From CAYNDB01 sp964395915 (GTDB lineage Bacteria > Nitrospinota_A > UBA7883 > JAJRTC01): a stretch of 18,971 bases of DNA. Each line of letters opens with the position of its first letter. Position 1 is the stretch's first letter. A program made the translations under genes and the position numbers. The stretch is taken from contig CAYNDB010000044.1 in assembly GCA_964395915.1 (NCBI GenBank), positions 1-18,971 of the forward strand. Direction: 5' to 3'. The notes below the pieces were generated by a model. It saw only the letters and a list, made by a program, of their open reading frames with translations, searched no databases and was not told where the DNA came from. This document shows, piece by piece, positions 1 to 7,162 of this stretch.

Positions 1-2033
1 CGGACGATCCTTCACAAAGCGATGTCTATCTTGCGGCGCGCAATTTCACAGAAGCGATGCACGGCGACAGGGTGGTGTGCAGGGTGGAGGATACACGTTC
101 CGACGGAAGGCGCGGGGGAAGCGTGATACGGATACTGGAAAGAGCGCGGGACACTATTGTCGGCTCTTTTGAAGAAGTGCGCGGCGCCGGATATGTCGTT
201 CCGTTCGACCGCAAAATAACCCAGGATATGTTTATTCCACCGGGTGAAACCATGAACGCAAGGCGTGATGACGCTGTCATAGCCAAAATAGTCGACTACC
301 CGTCTAAGTCGAGCCGTTTCCAGGGTCGTGTTATTAGGGTATTAGGGGATAAAGAATCTCCGGCTGTGGAGATAGAGATAGCCGCGGCAAAACATGACTT
401 GCGCACAAGGTTCCCTCGGACGGCGGCAAAAGAGGTGGAAAAGCTGAAACCGCCATCTGCAAAAGATTATAAAAAAAGAATCGACCTGCGTGACAGGCCG
501 ATAGTGACAATAGACGGGGAAACCGCCAAAGACTTTGATGACGCTGTGGAGGTCGAAAGGTTAAAAAACGGCAAATGGATACTCAGCGTCCATATCGCTG
601 ACGTGTCTCACTATGTTAAGGAAGACTCGGCCCTGGATAAAGAGGCTGTCATGCGGGGTGTTTCCGTCTACTTCCCCGGAACGGTGATACCGATGCTCCC
701 GTTTACATTGTCAAACGACCTTTGCTCGCTCAACCCCAAGGTCGACAGGCTGACGTTAAGCTGCGTTATGACCATAGACAAAAGCGGAAAAGTAGTGGAC
801 TACAAAATTGGCGAGTCTGTCATTCGCTCCGCGGAACGGATGACATACACCGCTGTCGCCGCGATATTGGAGAAAAATGATAGGGCTACAATGAAACGGT
901 ATGACTCGCTTGTAAGCCATTTCCGCGACATGGAGGAGCTTGCGTCCATACTGAAACGGCGTAGAAATAAAAACGGAGCGATAGATTTCGACCTGCCGGA
1001 GCCGGAAATAATACTGGATGTCACTGGCAGGCCGGAAAACATTATCCTTGCAGAGAGGAACGTGGCGCACCGTATCATAGAGGAATTTATGCTGACGGCA
1101 AACATGACTGTGGCGTCGCACATTCTCGATTCCGGACAGCCTGGCATTTACCGCATTCATGACAACCCGGACCCGCTCAAAATAGAGGCTTTCAAGGAGT
1201 TCGCGGAAGCGTTCGGTTTCCGTTTTAAAAAGTCTGAAAAAATCACTTCGAAAAAAATGCAGGAAATTTTGAGTTCCGTTTCCGGCAAGCCGCAGGAAAA
1301 GCTGATAACCCACGTCCTGCTGCGCTCCATGAAGCAGGCCAGGTATTCGACGAATAATATCGGCCATTTCGGCCTGGCGTTCGACCATTACACACATTTC
1401 ACAAGCCCGATACGGCGTTACCCGGACCTTGTGGTACATCGCATATTAAAAGACCTGATACAAAATAAAAAGCGCAACAAACTATGGGTAGATACCCTGA
1501 ATGAGATCGCGGATAAATGCTCTACGCTGGAACGCTCTGCCGATGAAGCGGAAAGAGATATTCTCAAGCTTCACCAGACAAGATATATGGCTGACCGTTT
1601 AGGGGAAGAATTCGATGGCATCATTTCCGGCGTCACCGCTTTCGGATTTTTTGTGGAGCTTATAGAGGCTCCGGTGGAAGGGCTTGTGCGGATTGCGTCC
1701 ATCCATAACGACTATTATGTTTTTGACGAGAAAGCCCATGCGCTGATCGGCGACAGGACAAAAAAAACGTATCGGCTGGGCGATAAAACACGCATAAAAG
1801 TGGTAAACGTTTCCATCGAGCGACGCCAAATAGATTTCGAGCTGATATCGACAACCGGCGCCAAAAGCAAAAAAACGGCTCCAGCGAAAAAAGCCCGCAC
1901 AGGAAAACAAAAGAAATCGTCGGCAGCTAAAAAATCCGGCCAAAAGAAACCAGGGATAGCGTCGCCAGGGAAAAAAACATCCCGTAAAAAACAGGTAAAA
2001 CCGCCTAAAGCAGGTAAAAGGGGGAAGAGGTAA
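1..2033 (+). CDS. rnr: Ribonuclease R (3'-5' exoribonuclease), 5'-truncated by window edge
   Basis: The frame is open from the first full codon at nt 3, so the gene starts upstream; 676 residues are visible against about 810 in E. coli RNase R. What is missing is the N-terminal helix-turn-helix and part of the first cold-shock domain. Visible in order are the rest of the OB/cold-shock region (to about nt 450), the RNB catalytic domain, an S1 domain (about nt 1605-1850) and a Lys/Ala-rich tail. The RNB site at nt 505-546 reads IDGETAKDFDDAV and keeps all four metal-binding Asp at the family spacing (D, +6, +8, +9). The downstream block HFTSPIRRYPDLVVHR is also diagnostic. RNase R processively degrades structured RNA in the cytoplasm. 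The basic tail of about 55 residues is typical of RNase R rather than RNase II and probably helps RNA or ribosome binding. Function is confident. Confidence 0.97.
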   Translation, partial: DDPSQSDVYLAARNFTEAMHGDRVVCRVEDTRSDGRRGGSVIRILERARDTIVGSFEEVRGAGYVVPFDRKITQDMFIPPGETMNARRDDAVIAKIVDYPSKSSRFQGRVIRVLGDKESPAVEIEIAAAKHDLRTRFPRTAAKEVEKLKPPSAKDYKKRIDLRDRPIVTIDGETAKDFDDAVEVERLKNGKWILSVHIADVSHYVKEDSALDKEAVMRGVSVYFPGTVIPMLPFTLSNDLCSLNPKVDRLTLSCVMTIDKSGKVVDYKIGESVIRSAERMTYTAVAAILEKNDRATMKRYDSLVSHFRDMEELASILKRRRNKNGAIDFDLPEPEIILDVTGRPENIILAERNVAHRIIEEFMLTANMTVASHILDSGQPGIYRIHDNPDPLKIEAFKEFAEAFGFRFKKSEKITSKKMQEILSSVSGKPQEKLITHVLLRSMKQARYSTNNIGHFGLAFDHYTHFTSPIRRYPDLVVHRILKDLIQNKKRNKLWVDTLNEIADKCSTLERSADEAERDILKLHQTRYMADRLGEEFDGIISGVTAFGFFVELIEAPVEGLVRIASIHNDYYVFDEKAHALIGDRTKKTYRLGDKTRIKVVNVSIERRQIDFELISTTGAKSKKTAPAKKARTGKQKKSSAAKKSGQKKPGIASPGKKTSRKKQVKPPKAGKRGKR

Positions 2034-2040
2034 TTTGCTC

Positions 2041-2069
2041 TTGACGTGTCCTACGATCCTTTTTAAACT
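2041..2069 (+). promoter_or_regulatory. Candidate sigma70 promoter for the lipoprotein gene
   Basis: TTGACG at 2041-2046 and TAAACT at 2064-2069 are separated by exactly 17 nt, matching the consensus at 5/6 and 4/6 positions. The element lies in the 64-nt gap after the RNase R stop, and transcription would start near nt 2076, giving a leader of about 20 nt. The lipoprotein gene could thus be expressed independently of rnr. Found by eye only. Confidence 0.45.
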
Positions 2070-2097
2070 CCTCAATTCAGGTTAATATAGGAAAATT

Positions 2098-2838
2098 ATG
2101 AACAAAACACGCTCACTTTATCTTTTATCGATAATACTAGTCTCCGCTCTCATTACATCTGGTTGCGCGTCATCAGATGAAAAAAAGAGCGAAGCGGTTA
2201 AATCCCGAAGCGATCACAAGGATAGAGGAGTCTCCCCTATAGGATTGACAAAAAGCCCGGCAAGCCCCATCTCCCCGGCGGACGCAAGCCGTACGACACT
2301 GAGTCGTCCAAAAGTTGTCAAAGTTCAGGAATTTGGGAAAAAACAGGGAAACAAAAAATATTTCGATGTTGTTGATGAACGCACGCAGACAATGGAGTCC
2401 CTGTCTCCCACTGTTGACGAGTCCGCACGGCCGACCAGGGTTGTCACTTTCGACAATAACACGGTGCAAAAAGATTATCCTATTCGTTTCGGCTCCGCAT
2501 GGGACAGGGCCCTGGAAGCGCTTCTGGAATTGCCATTGACTACGGTAGACCGCTCCAGCGGAGTGATTATCACTTCATGGATTTACGATGACAAGGATAA
2601 CCCTAGTGAGTTTTTATCATTAAACCCATTCTCGTCAAGCGATGTGAAGGTCCGTTATAAATATACTGTTCGAATTCTTGATCGCGGAAGCTTCACACAA
2701 ATCAAGGTCATCCCATTTGCGCAGACCTTGAAAAGCTCAACATGGACACAGGCCAAGACCGATATCGTTGTCACAAACAGCTTGTTTGAAAGAATAGAGC
2801 TGGAGCTCAGAACGCCTTTGACAACGGACAGGTTTTAA
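2098..2838 (+). CDS. Outer-membrane-type lipoprotein with DUF3576-like domain
   Basis: 246 residues. The N-terminus has a basic start, a hydrophobic stretch (residues 7-20) and a lipobox ending ITSGC with Cys23, so it is probably a lipoprotein. Residues 24-120 are polar, Pro/Ser/Lys-rich and low in structure. Residues about 128-245 resemble the DUF3576 family: a FGSAWDRALEAL helix, the GVIITSWIYDD block and a later strand pair containing YTVRILDRGSFTQIKV. The fold resembles BamC-like envelope lipoproteins, but no role is established and none is claimed. The ATG is chosen because AGGA lies 5 nt upstream. It follows rnr in the same direction and ends one base before the convergent stop of the first cytochrome gene. 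Lipoprotein call is strong; family call is moderate. Confidence 0.75.
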   Translation: MNKTRSLYLLSIILVSALITSGCASSDEKKSEAVKSRSDHKDRGVSPIGLTKSPASPISPADASRTTLSRPKVVKVQEFGKKQGNKKYFDVVDERTQTMESLSPTVDESARPTRVVTFDNNTVQKDYPIRFGSAWDRALEALLELPLTTVDRSSGVIITSWIYDDKDNPSEFLSLNPFSSSDVKVRYKYTVRILDRGSFTQIKVIPFAQTLKSSTWTQAKTDIVVTNSLFERIELELRTPLTTDRF

Positions 2839-2839
2839 A

Positions 2840-3826
2840 TTAGAAACTGGTAATAAACAGCAGTGAAAATACGCCGTCTTCGGTCAGAATATTTTTGTCA
2901 ATTCCGAAAGCCGTATATTTAGAAGCGAGCGTCATATTGTTCGCTATATTGACCCAGGCGCCGATCGACGCCACTTTTCCTTTGGCGACTTCGTTGCCGT
3001 TGATTCTTTTATATGTCCTGTAATCGGCGCTAAGCCCAAACAGTTGCTTGATGCCAACCTGCGCCGCGGCGCTGAATCCATCTAAAATATCGCTGTCGCG
3101 TTTGACCAAGGCGTTTTCCTTGCCGGTGTTCATATACATCGCCTTAAGATCCAAAGTAATATCACCGATCCGTCCGGCTATTTTTGCATCCAAACCGTAT
3201 GTTTTCGGGTCAGTCGCTTTTTCAGTCGATTCAACTCCCATTGGATTAAAACGCTGGACGGCGCTGGATGTGCCGAATACTCCAAGAGCCATGTTAAACC
3301 CGCCAAGTTTCGGTGTGTATGCTAACCTGTACCATAAGGAAAGATCGGACGCATTATTACCCTGGGTTTCGTTGGTTAGGTTGTTGGAAAGACGCATGAC
3401 GCTTAATCCGGCGAAAAATGATCCGCCGTCAATATAGCTAGATAAACCGGTAAAACTGTCTAATTCGCGATTATCCGTATTTCCGCTACGATTATTTACA
3501 TTTGTGCTATGGGAACGCCCGGCCACAGGGCTGTTTCGAAGCTTCGATATATCGCTCCAAACAGAATCCGCCCATGTCGTGTGTATGGATATACCGGTTT
3601 TGAGATCCTCGCTTATCGGAGCGGAATAAACGGATTCTTCAGGAAGAACGTTTGATAAAAGAGAAGTTTCCTTCAGCGATTTTGTTGGTTGCGTATGGCA
3701 ACTGAAACATGAAACGCCCGATTCTCTGGCAAAATTCGGCATAGCGGAACTGTAGCCCGACGTCAATACGATAACAACGGCGCTAACCGCTATTATCAAA
3801 GCCGAAAATGAAAATTTACGCATCAT
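2840..3826 (-). CDS. Cyc2-like monoheme cytochrome-porin, divergent paralogue A
   Basis: 328 residues with a Sec signal peptide (probable cleavage after Ala28, YSSA^MPNF). A single c-heme site CFSCH (C40, C43, H44) follows within 16 residues of the mature N-terminus. The remainder is rich in alternating polar/aromatic strands and ends in Phe, typical of outer-membrane barrels. The C-terminal half aligns by eye with the two paralogues next to it (GLSADYRTYK, GAWVNIANNMTLASKYTAFG). The fused cytochrome-barrel layout is that of Cyc2, the outer-membrane iron oxidase family, so the likely role is electron transfer across the outer membrane. It differs from its neighbours: the P-LNAFGR-F-L-GYTD segment after the heme site is missing, and so is the internal CXXC pair. 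Two adjacent ATGs (3826, 3823) are possible starts, with no good ribosome site for either; a stop codon lies four codons upstream. Iron specificity is not shown. Confidence 0.72.
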   Translation of the reverse strand: MMRKFSFSALIIAVSAVVIVLTSGYSSAMPNFARESGVSCFSCHTQPTKSLKETSLLSNVLPEESVYSAPISEDLKTGISIHTTWADSVWSDISKLRNSPVAGRSHSTNVNNRSGNTDNRELDSFTGLSSYIDGGSFFAGLSVMRLSNNLTNETQGNNASDLSLWYRLAYTPKLGGFNMALGVFGTSSAVQRFNPMGVESTEKATDPKTYGLDAKIAGRIGDITLDLKAMYMNTGKENALVKRDSDILDGFSAAAQVGIKQLFGLSADYRTYKRINGNEVAKGKVASIGAWVNIANNMTLASKYTAFGIDKNILTEDGVFSLLFITSF

Positions 3827-3857
3827 ACCTGTATTCTATAAGAAAATAATCCTCCTC

Positions 3858-3886
3858 TGTATACAAGGAAAACCTACGAATGTCAA
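3858..3886 (-). promoter_or_regulatory. Near-consensus sigma70 promoter for cytochrome-porin A
   Basis: On the minus strand, a perfect TTGACA (3886-3881) is followed after exactly 17 nt by TATACA (3863-3858). Transcription would start near nt 3851, giving a leader of about 25 nt that begins with AGGAGG (3856-3851). This suggests gene A is not simply read through from gene B. The rest of the 204-nt gap (3827-4030) shows no other clear element. Confidence 0.55.
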
Positions 3887-4030
3887 GTGATATTACAACT
3901 TACGTAGTTTATCCAATTGAATAATAAGATGTTAGATATTCGGGAGACGTTCCGGGGCGATGAAAAATAATTCTCATGATTTCCTGATGGTTGGGGGTAA
4001 AATCTCCAGGATATTCGATTTAAAATCATG

Positions 4031-5350
4031 TCAGAAACCTGCAAGCAGCAATAGCGTAAACTTGGCGTCTTTACCGCCGACCTTATCCTTGTCGCCTCCA
4101 AACAGTGTATATTGCGGCTGTATATGGATATTTTCCGCCAAATTTATCCAGCCGCCAATTGTCGTCGCCGTCTCATAGACATCGGAGTATCCGCTTTTGT
4201 CGGTGTAGCTACGGTAAGCGAGTGATACGCCATAAGTTTTGCCAAGGCCGAGTTCCGCAATGGCGCTGACCCCGTCGGCTTTTTTATACAGGTTGCTGAC
4301 ATTTGGATCCAGCGGGTCATCACTCCCTGCTGACACATACATAAGCTGCGTTTCCAGAGTCATGCCGCTAATATTGGTTTGCAACTGGACATCCACGCCG
4401 AAGGAGTCGGCTTGCGCCATATGATCCACATCGTTATTGCTTGCGCCGATACATTTCGCGCATTTTGCATCGCCACTTGAGCCAAAAATACCGATCATCA
4501 AGTCCACATCACTAAACTTTGGCATAACCGCAAACCTGAACCAGAACGCCATATCGGTAACACCGGAGCCAAGCGAAGTGTCTTGCGCCTTTTCTGGAGA
4601 CCAGAGTCCAACCGACCCAAAAAATATTTTGTGTGATATATATGCTGTAAGTCCGGTAGCCGCCCCTGCCCCTACCCCGGTTTGTTGAGCGATGACCGTC
4701 TCGTTTCTATTTTCAAGCGGGCTAGACAAACGCGTAACGCCACTGTTAAAAATGTCCATCCCAAATGCGGGACTTAAAGAATCGGTAGAATAAATCGACA
4801 AACCTAATCTGGCGCTACCTGTCTTCATGGTGAGAACCATCTTTCCAGAAACTCCGGCATCACGAAACCCAACGATAAACCCAAGGTTTTCGACCACGCG
4901 CCCGCCAAGCCAAAGCGCCGACTCTTCGGAGATATCCACTCCATCGGAATCGGAATTTTTTACCACACCCCCGGTTTTCGCTTCTTGTATCGCAATATAT
5001 CTGGCTTTGGGAATGAGGCTTGCCCGTGAAAGCAACAGGGTTGAGATCGCCGCGTTTTTCAAATCTTCTGAAACGTCGGTATAACCTCCCAGCTGGAAGT
5101 CGCGCCCGAATGCATTAAGTTTAGGGACATGTTGATAATGACAGGTTGAGCATGAAACTTTCATTTGCCGGGAAAAATTCGGCATGGCAGAGCTTTCACG
5201 CGGCGTAAAAAATACGCATGAGACAAATATAAAAAGCGCAAATGAAAGCGCGGACGCTATTCGTATGGAAACAATGTTATTCCATGGGGAGCTTGATGCG
5301 CGCAAACAACCACCAGGCTTGATAAGGAAGCGAGCCCACTCAAAGTTCAT
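4031..5350 (-). CDS. Cyc2-like monoheme cytochrome-porin, paralogue B
   Basis: 439 residues from the only in-frame ATG before the signal peptide. The hydrophobic core is at residues 32-49, with probable cleavage after Ala55 (RESSA^MPNFSRQ). The heme site CSTCH (C67, C70, H71) is followed by HVPKLNAFGRDFQLGGYTDV, closely resembling the Cyc2 pattern (FxRQ-x-CxxCH-x-P-L-FGR-F-GY). The rest is barrel-like and ends LLLLAGF with a terminal Phe. A second cysteine pair, CAKC at C297/C300 (nt 4451-4462), lacks the heme His and is shared with paralogue C. The protein and its DNA are clearly similar to paralogue C over the whole length, so the pair arose by duplication. The 30-residue stretch before the signal core is unusually long and has no clear ribosome site, so the true start is uncertain. 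Proposed role: outer-membrane electron transfer, perhaps from Fe(II) or another extracellular donor. Confidence 0.76.
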   Translation of the reverse strand: MNFEWARFLIKPGGCLRASSSPWNNIVSIRIASALSFALFIFVSCVFFTPRESSAMPNFSRQMKVSCSTCHYQHVPKLNAFGRDFQLGGYTDVSEDLKNAAISTLLLSRASLIPKARYIAIQEAKTGGVVKNSDSDGVDISEESALWLGGRVVENLGFIVGFRDAGVSGKMVLTMKTGSARLGLSIYSTDSLSPAFGMDIFNSGVTRLSSPLENRNETVIAQQTGVGAGAATGLTAYISHKIFFGSVGLWSPEKAQDTSLGSGVTDMAFWFRFAVMPKFSDVDLMIGIFGSSGDAKCAKCIGASNNDVDHMAQADSFGVDVQLQTNISGMTLETQLMYVSAGSDDPLDPNVSNLYKKADGVSAIAELGLGKTYGVSLAYRSYTDKSGYSDVYETATTIGGWINLAENIHIQPQYTLFGGDKDKVGGKDAKFTLLLLAGF

Positions 5351-5695
5351 ACGCGATAGTCAGAAAAAAGGAATTTGTATTTATGCCAGGGACAAAACAT
5401 GAATACAGCATGAGTAGAAAGAAAGCGAAATCTTTGATCGCACACCCCCTGCTTGATCATGTCAGCCCAGCTATTTTTCCTGACAATAATAGCATAAAGT
5501 TACAATTGCGGATATTTTATGTTGGAGCGGCTGACAGGTTTTTAGTGCGTACTTTGTGGTGTCTATAAGTCAATTTGCCTTCAGGTTTCAAAGGTTCCCG
5601 CCGCGCTTTTTCCCGTTGGCCACTAATTATGTCATGGCCTCCACCAGGTTATTTTTGGCGGAGGCCATCAATACTGTTTGTCACGAAAAATCTTG
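5351..5695. other. 345-nt gap between cytochrome-porin genes B and C
   Basis: No convincing gene is seen. On the minus strand, an extended -10 motif TGC-TATTAT lies at 5494-5486 without a good -35 box. It could drive gene B with a leader of about 130 nt; confidence is low. Close by are two competing short inverted repeats (GCTATT/AATAGC and TGTCAG/CTGACA, roughly nt 5460-5493). The strong hairpin at 5634-5668 lies at the gene C end. Confidence 0.4.
5634..5668 (-). terminator. Strong hairpin after cytochrome-porin C (possible terminator)
   Basis: A perfect 9-bp inverted repeat, ATGGCCTCC (5634-5642) and GGAGGCCAT (5660-5668), continues after one mismatch for three more pairs, leaving a 9-nt loop. 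It lies 27 nt beyond the stop of gene C on the minus strand. No clear U-tract follows in that direction, so it could instead protect the 3' end of the mRNA or block exonucleases. The hairpin is certain from the sequence; its role is inferred. Confidence 0.5.
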
Positions 5696-6934
5696 TCAGA
5701 AGCCTGCGAGCAGCATTAACGTAAACTTGCTGTCCTTGCCTCCAACCTTGTCTTTATCCTTTCCAAACATTGTATATTGAGGCTGGACATGCAGATTTTC
5801 AGCTATGTTTATCCAGCCGCCAATAGTTGTCGCCGTTTCATCAAGATCAGCGCTTCCGCTTTTGTCGGTATAATTGCGGTAAGCAAACGACAAACCGTAG
5901 GTATCGTTAATACCGAGTTCCGTAATGGCGCTGAACCCGTCGGCCTTTTTATACAGGTTGGTCGTGTTGGCGGCCGATGGAGCATCGTCACCGGCGGACA
6001 CATACATGGCCTGAACCTCTAAAGACATTCCGCCTACATCGGTTTGCAACTGCATATCCACACCGAGAGAGTCTGTCTTTCTTGTCTGGACCAGGCCATT
6101 TGCGTCTGCGCCCATACAATCGACGCATTTAGTTTCACCTGTTGTCCCAAACACGCCGACCATCAAATCCATGCCGCCAAGGCTTGGCGTGAATGCCAGC
6201 CTGTACCACACAGACATGTCAGAGCCGGTATCGGTAGGGCCGTCATTGCTCTTGAAAGATGGAGCCCATAATCCGAGTCCCGCAAAAAACATTTCGTGCC
6301 CGACATAAGCGGTAAAACCGGTCGCCTTTCCAGCTCCGACTCCTGTCTTTTGCGCAATGATCGCCCCTTTCCTGTTTTCAAGCGATCTTATAGAACGCAA
6401 AATGCCTGTATTGAAAAGCTCCATTCCATACGCAGGCCCCAATGCGTCGGTTGAGTAAATGGACAAACCAACTTGCGTGTTTCCAACGGGCGCAGTGAAA
6501 ACTACTTTTCCTGCCGCCCAACCGCCTGGAAATTCTATGGCAAACCCGACATTATTGGCCGCGCGACCGGCAAGCCAAAGAGCCGCTTCATCTGGAAGCT
6601 GCCATTCTCCTCGATCAGAGCCGCTATCCACGGCCCCACTCGATGTTGATTTGGTTTTGGCGTATTTGGCTTTGAGAACAAAGCTGACCCGCGAAAGGAG
6701 CGGAATAGAGAGATTGTCATCTTCAATAAGCTCTCCGGAAACATCGGTGTACCCGCTGAGCTTAAATTCGCGGCCAAAGGCATTAAGTTTTGGAATGTGC
6801 TGATAATGACATGTGAAGCACGAAGTGTTCATCTGCCGGGAAAAACTCGGAATGGCCAAACTTTCTCTTGGCATCAACAAAACAATAAAAAAAATAAATA
6901 TTGGCGCTAGTGAAAATAAAGATGTCTTTCGCAT
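5696..6934 (-). CDS. Cyc2-like monoheme cytochrome-porin, paralogue C
   Basis: 412 residues. I start it at the ATG at 6934 rather than an in-frame TTG at 6958, because AGAGGAG sits 7 nt upstream and the resulting signal peptide (residues 1-27, cleavage RESLA^IPSFSRQ) is well formed. The heme site CFTCH (C39, C42, H43) is followed by HIPKLNAFGREFKLSGYTDV, as in Cyc2-type fused cytochrome-porins. The rest alternates strands and loops and ends LMLLAGF with a C-terminal Phe, the usual barrel-assembly signal. The extra CVDC pair (C270/C273, nt 6116-6127) is in the same place as CAKC in paralogue B. Likely an outer-membrane protein that passes single electrons inward through its barrel. Substrate is unknown; Fe(II) is suggested only by family. 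It has its own promoter and a long structured leader. Confidence 0.78.
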   Translation of the reverse strand: MRKTSLFSLAPIFIFFIVLLMPRESLAIPSFSRQMNTSCFTCHYQHIPKLNAFGREFKLSGYTDVSGELIEDDNLSIPLLSRVSFVLKAKYAKTKSTSSGAVDSGSDRGEWQLPDEAALWLAGRAANNVGFAIEFPGGWAAGKVVFTAPVGNTQVGLSIYSTDALGPAYGMELFNTGILRSIRSLENRKGAIIAQKTGVGAGKATGFTAYVGHEMFFAGLGLWAPSFKSNDGPTDTGSDMSVWYRLAFTPSLGGMDLMVGVFGTTGETKCVDCMGADANGLVQTRKTDSLGVDMQLQTDVGGMSLEVQAMYVSAGDDAPSAANTTNLYKKADGFSAITELGINDTYGLSFAYRNYTDKSGSADLDETATTIGGWINIAENLHVQPQYTMFGKDKDKVGGKDSKFTLMLLAGF

Positions 6935-6941
6935 AATAAAA

Positions 6942-6948
6942 CTCCTCT
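6942..6948 (-). promoter_or_regulatory. Ribosome binding site deciding the start of cytochrome-porin C
   Basis: AGAGGAG on the minus strand, 7 nt before the ATG at 6934. It favours this ATG over the in-frame TTG at 6958, which would lie upstream of the site. It is the clearest ribosome site among the three cytochrome genes. Confidence 0.75.
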
Positions 6949-6991
6949 GCGGTTGCAAGCTTTAATAACGGATTCCGGCGCAAAAACGGCG

Positions 6992-7033
6992 CTCTATATT
7001 TGCGGAGAAAACGATTGCGCACAAAATATAGAG
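6992..7033. repeat. 10-bp perfect inverted repeat in the leader of cytochrome-porin C
   Basis: CTCTATATTT (6992-7001) and AAATATAGAG (7024-7033) are exact reverse complements with a 22-nt spacer. The repeat is 58-99 nt before the start codon of gene C and downstream of its candidate promoter. It could be an operator for a dimeric regulator or a stem in the 5' leader mRNA. I did not see a second copy before genes A or B. Confidence 0.5.
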
Positions 7034-7119
7034 GAAGAAAAATAAGGAAAGTAAATCGTATCTGTACTTAGAACAGAGCATCGACATTGCCTCATGGATA
7101 AGACGATTAATCCATAATT

Positions 7120-7148
7120 AATATCGGGCCAAATAGTAAATATGTCAA
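7120..7148 (-). promoter_or_regulatory. Candidate sigma70 promoter for cytochrome-porin C
   Basis: Minus-strand TTGACA (7148-7143, perfect) with GATATT (7125-7120, 4/6) after 17 nt. The -35 box begins 14 nt after the stop of the AmrS gene. The predicted leader is about 180 nt. It contains the 6992-7033 repeat and, near the start site, a short inverted repeat ATGGAT/ATCCAT (7094-7115). Confidence 0.45.
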
Positions 7149-7162
7149 GTAAAACAGGGATG

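Noticed and set aside
756..1439. Long open frame on the minus strand inside rnr
   Set aside because: It is antisense to a strongly conserved RNB domain, shows no family motif and has no ribosome site; it is a by-product of the codon pattern.
3851..3856. AGGAGG on the minus strand as the ribosome site of cytochrome-porin A
   Set aside because: It is 24 nt before the ATG and no in-frame start codon lies closer; it sits at the predicted transcript start instead.
6935..6958. TTG at 6958 as start of cytochrome-porin C
   Set aside because: The good ribosome site lies between this TTG and the ATG at 6934, and the ATG gives a normal signal peptide.
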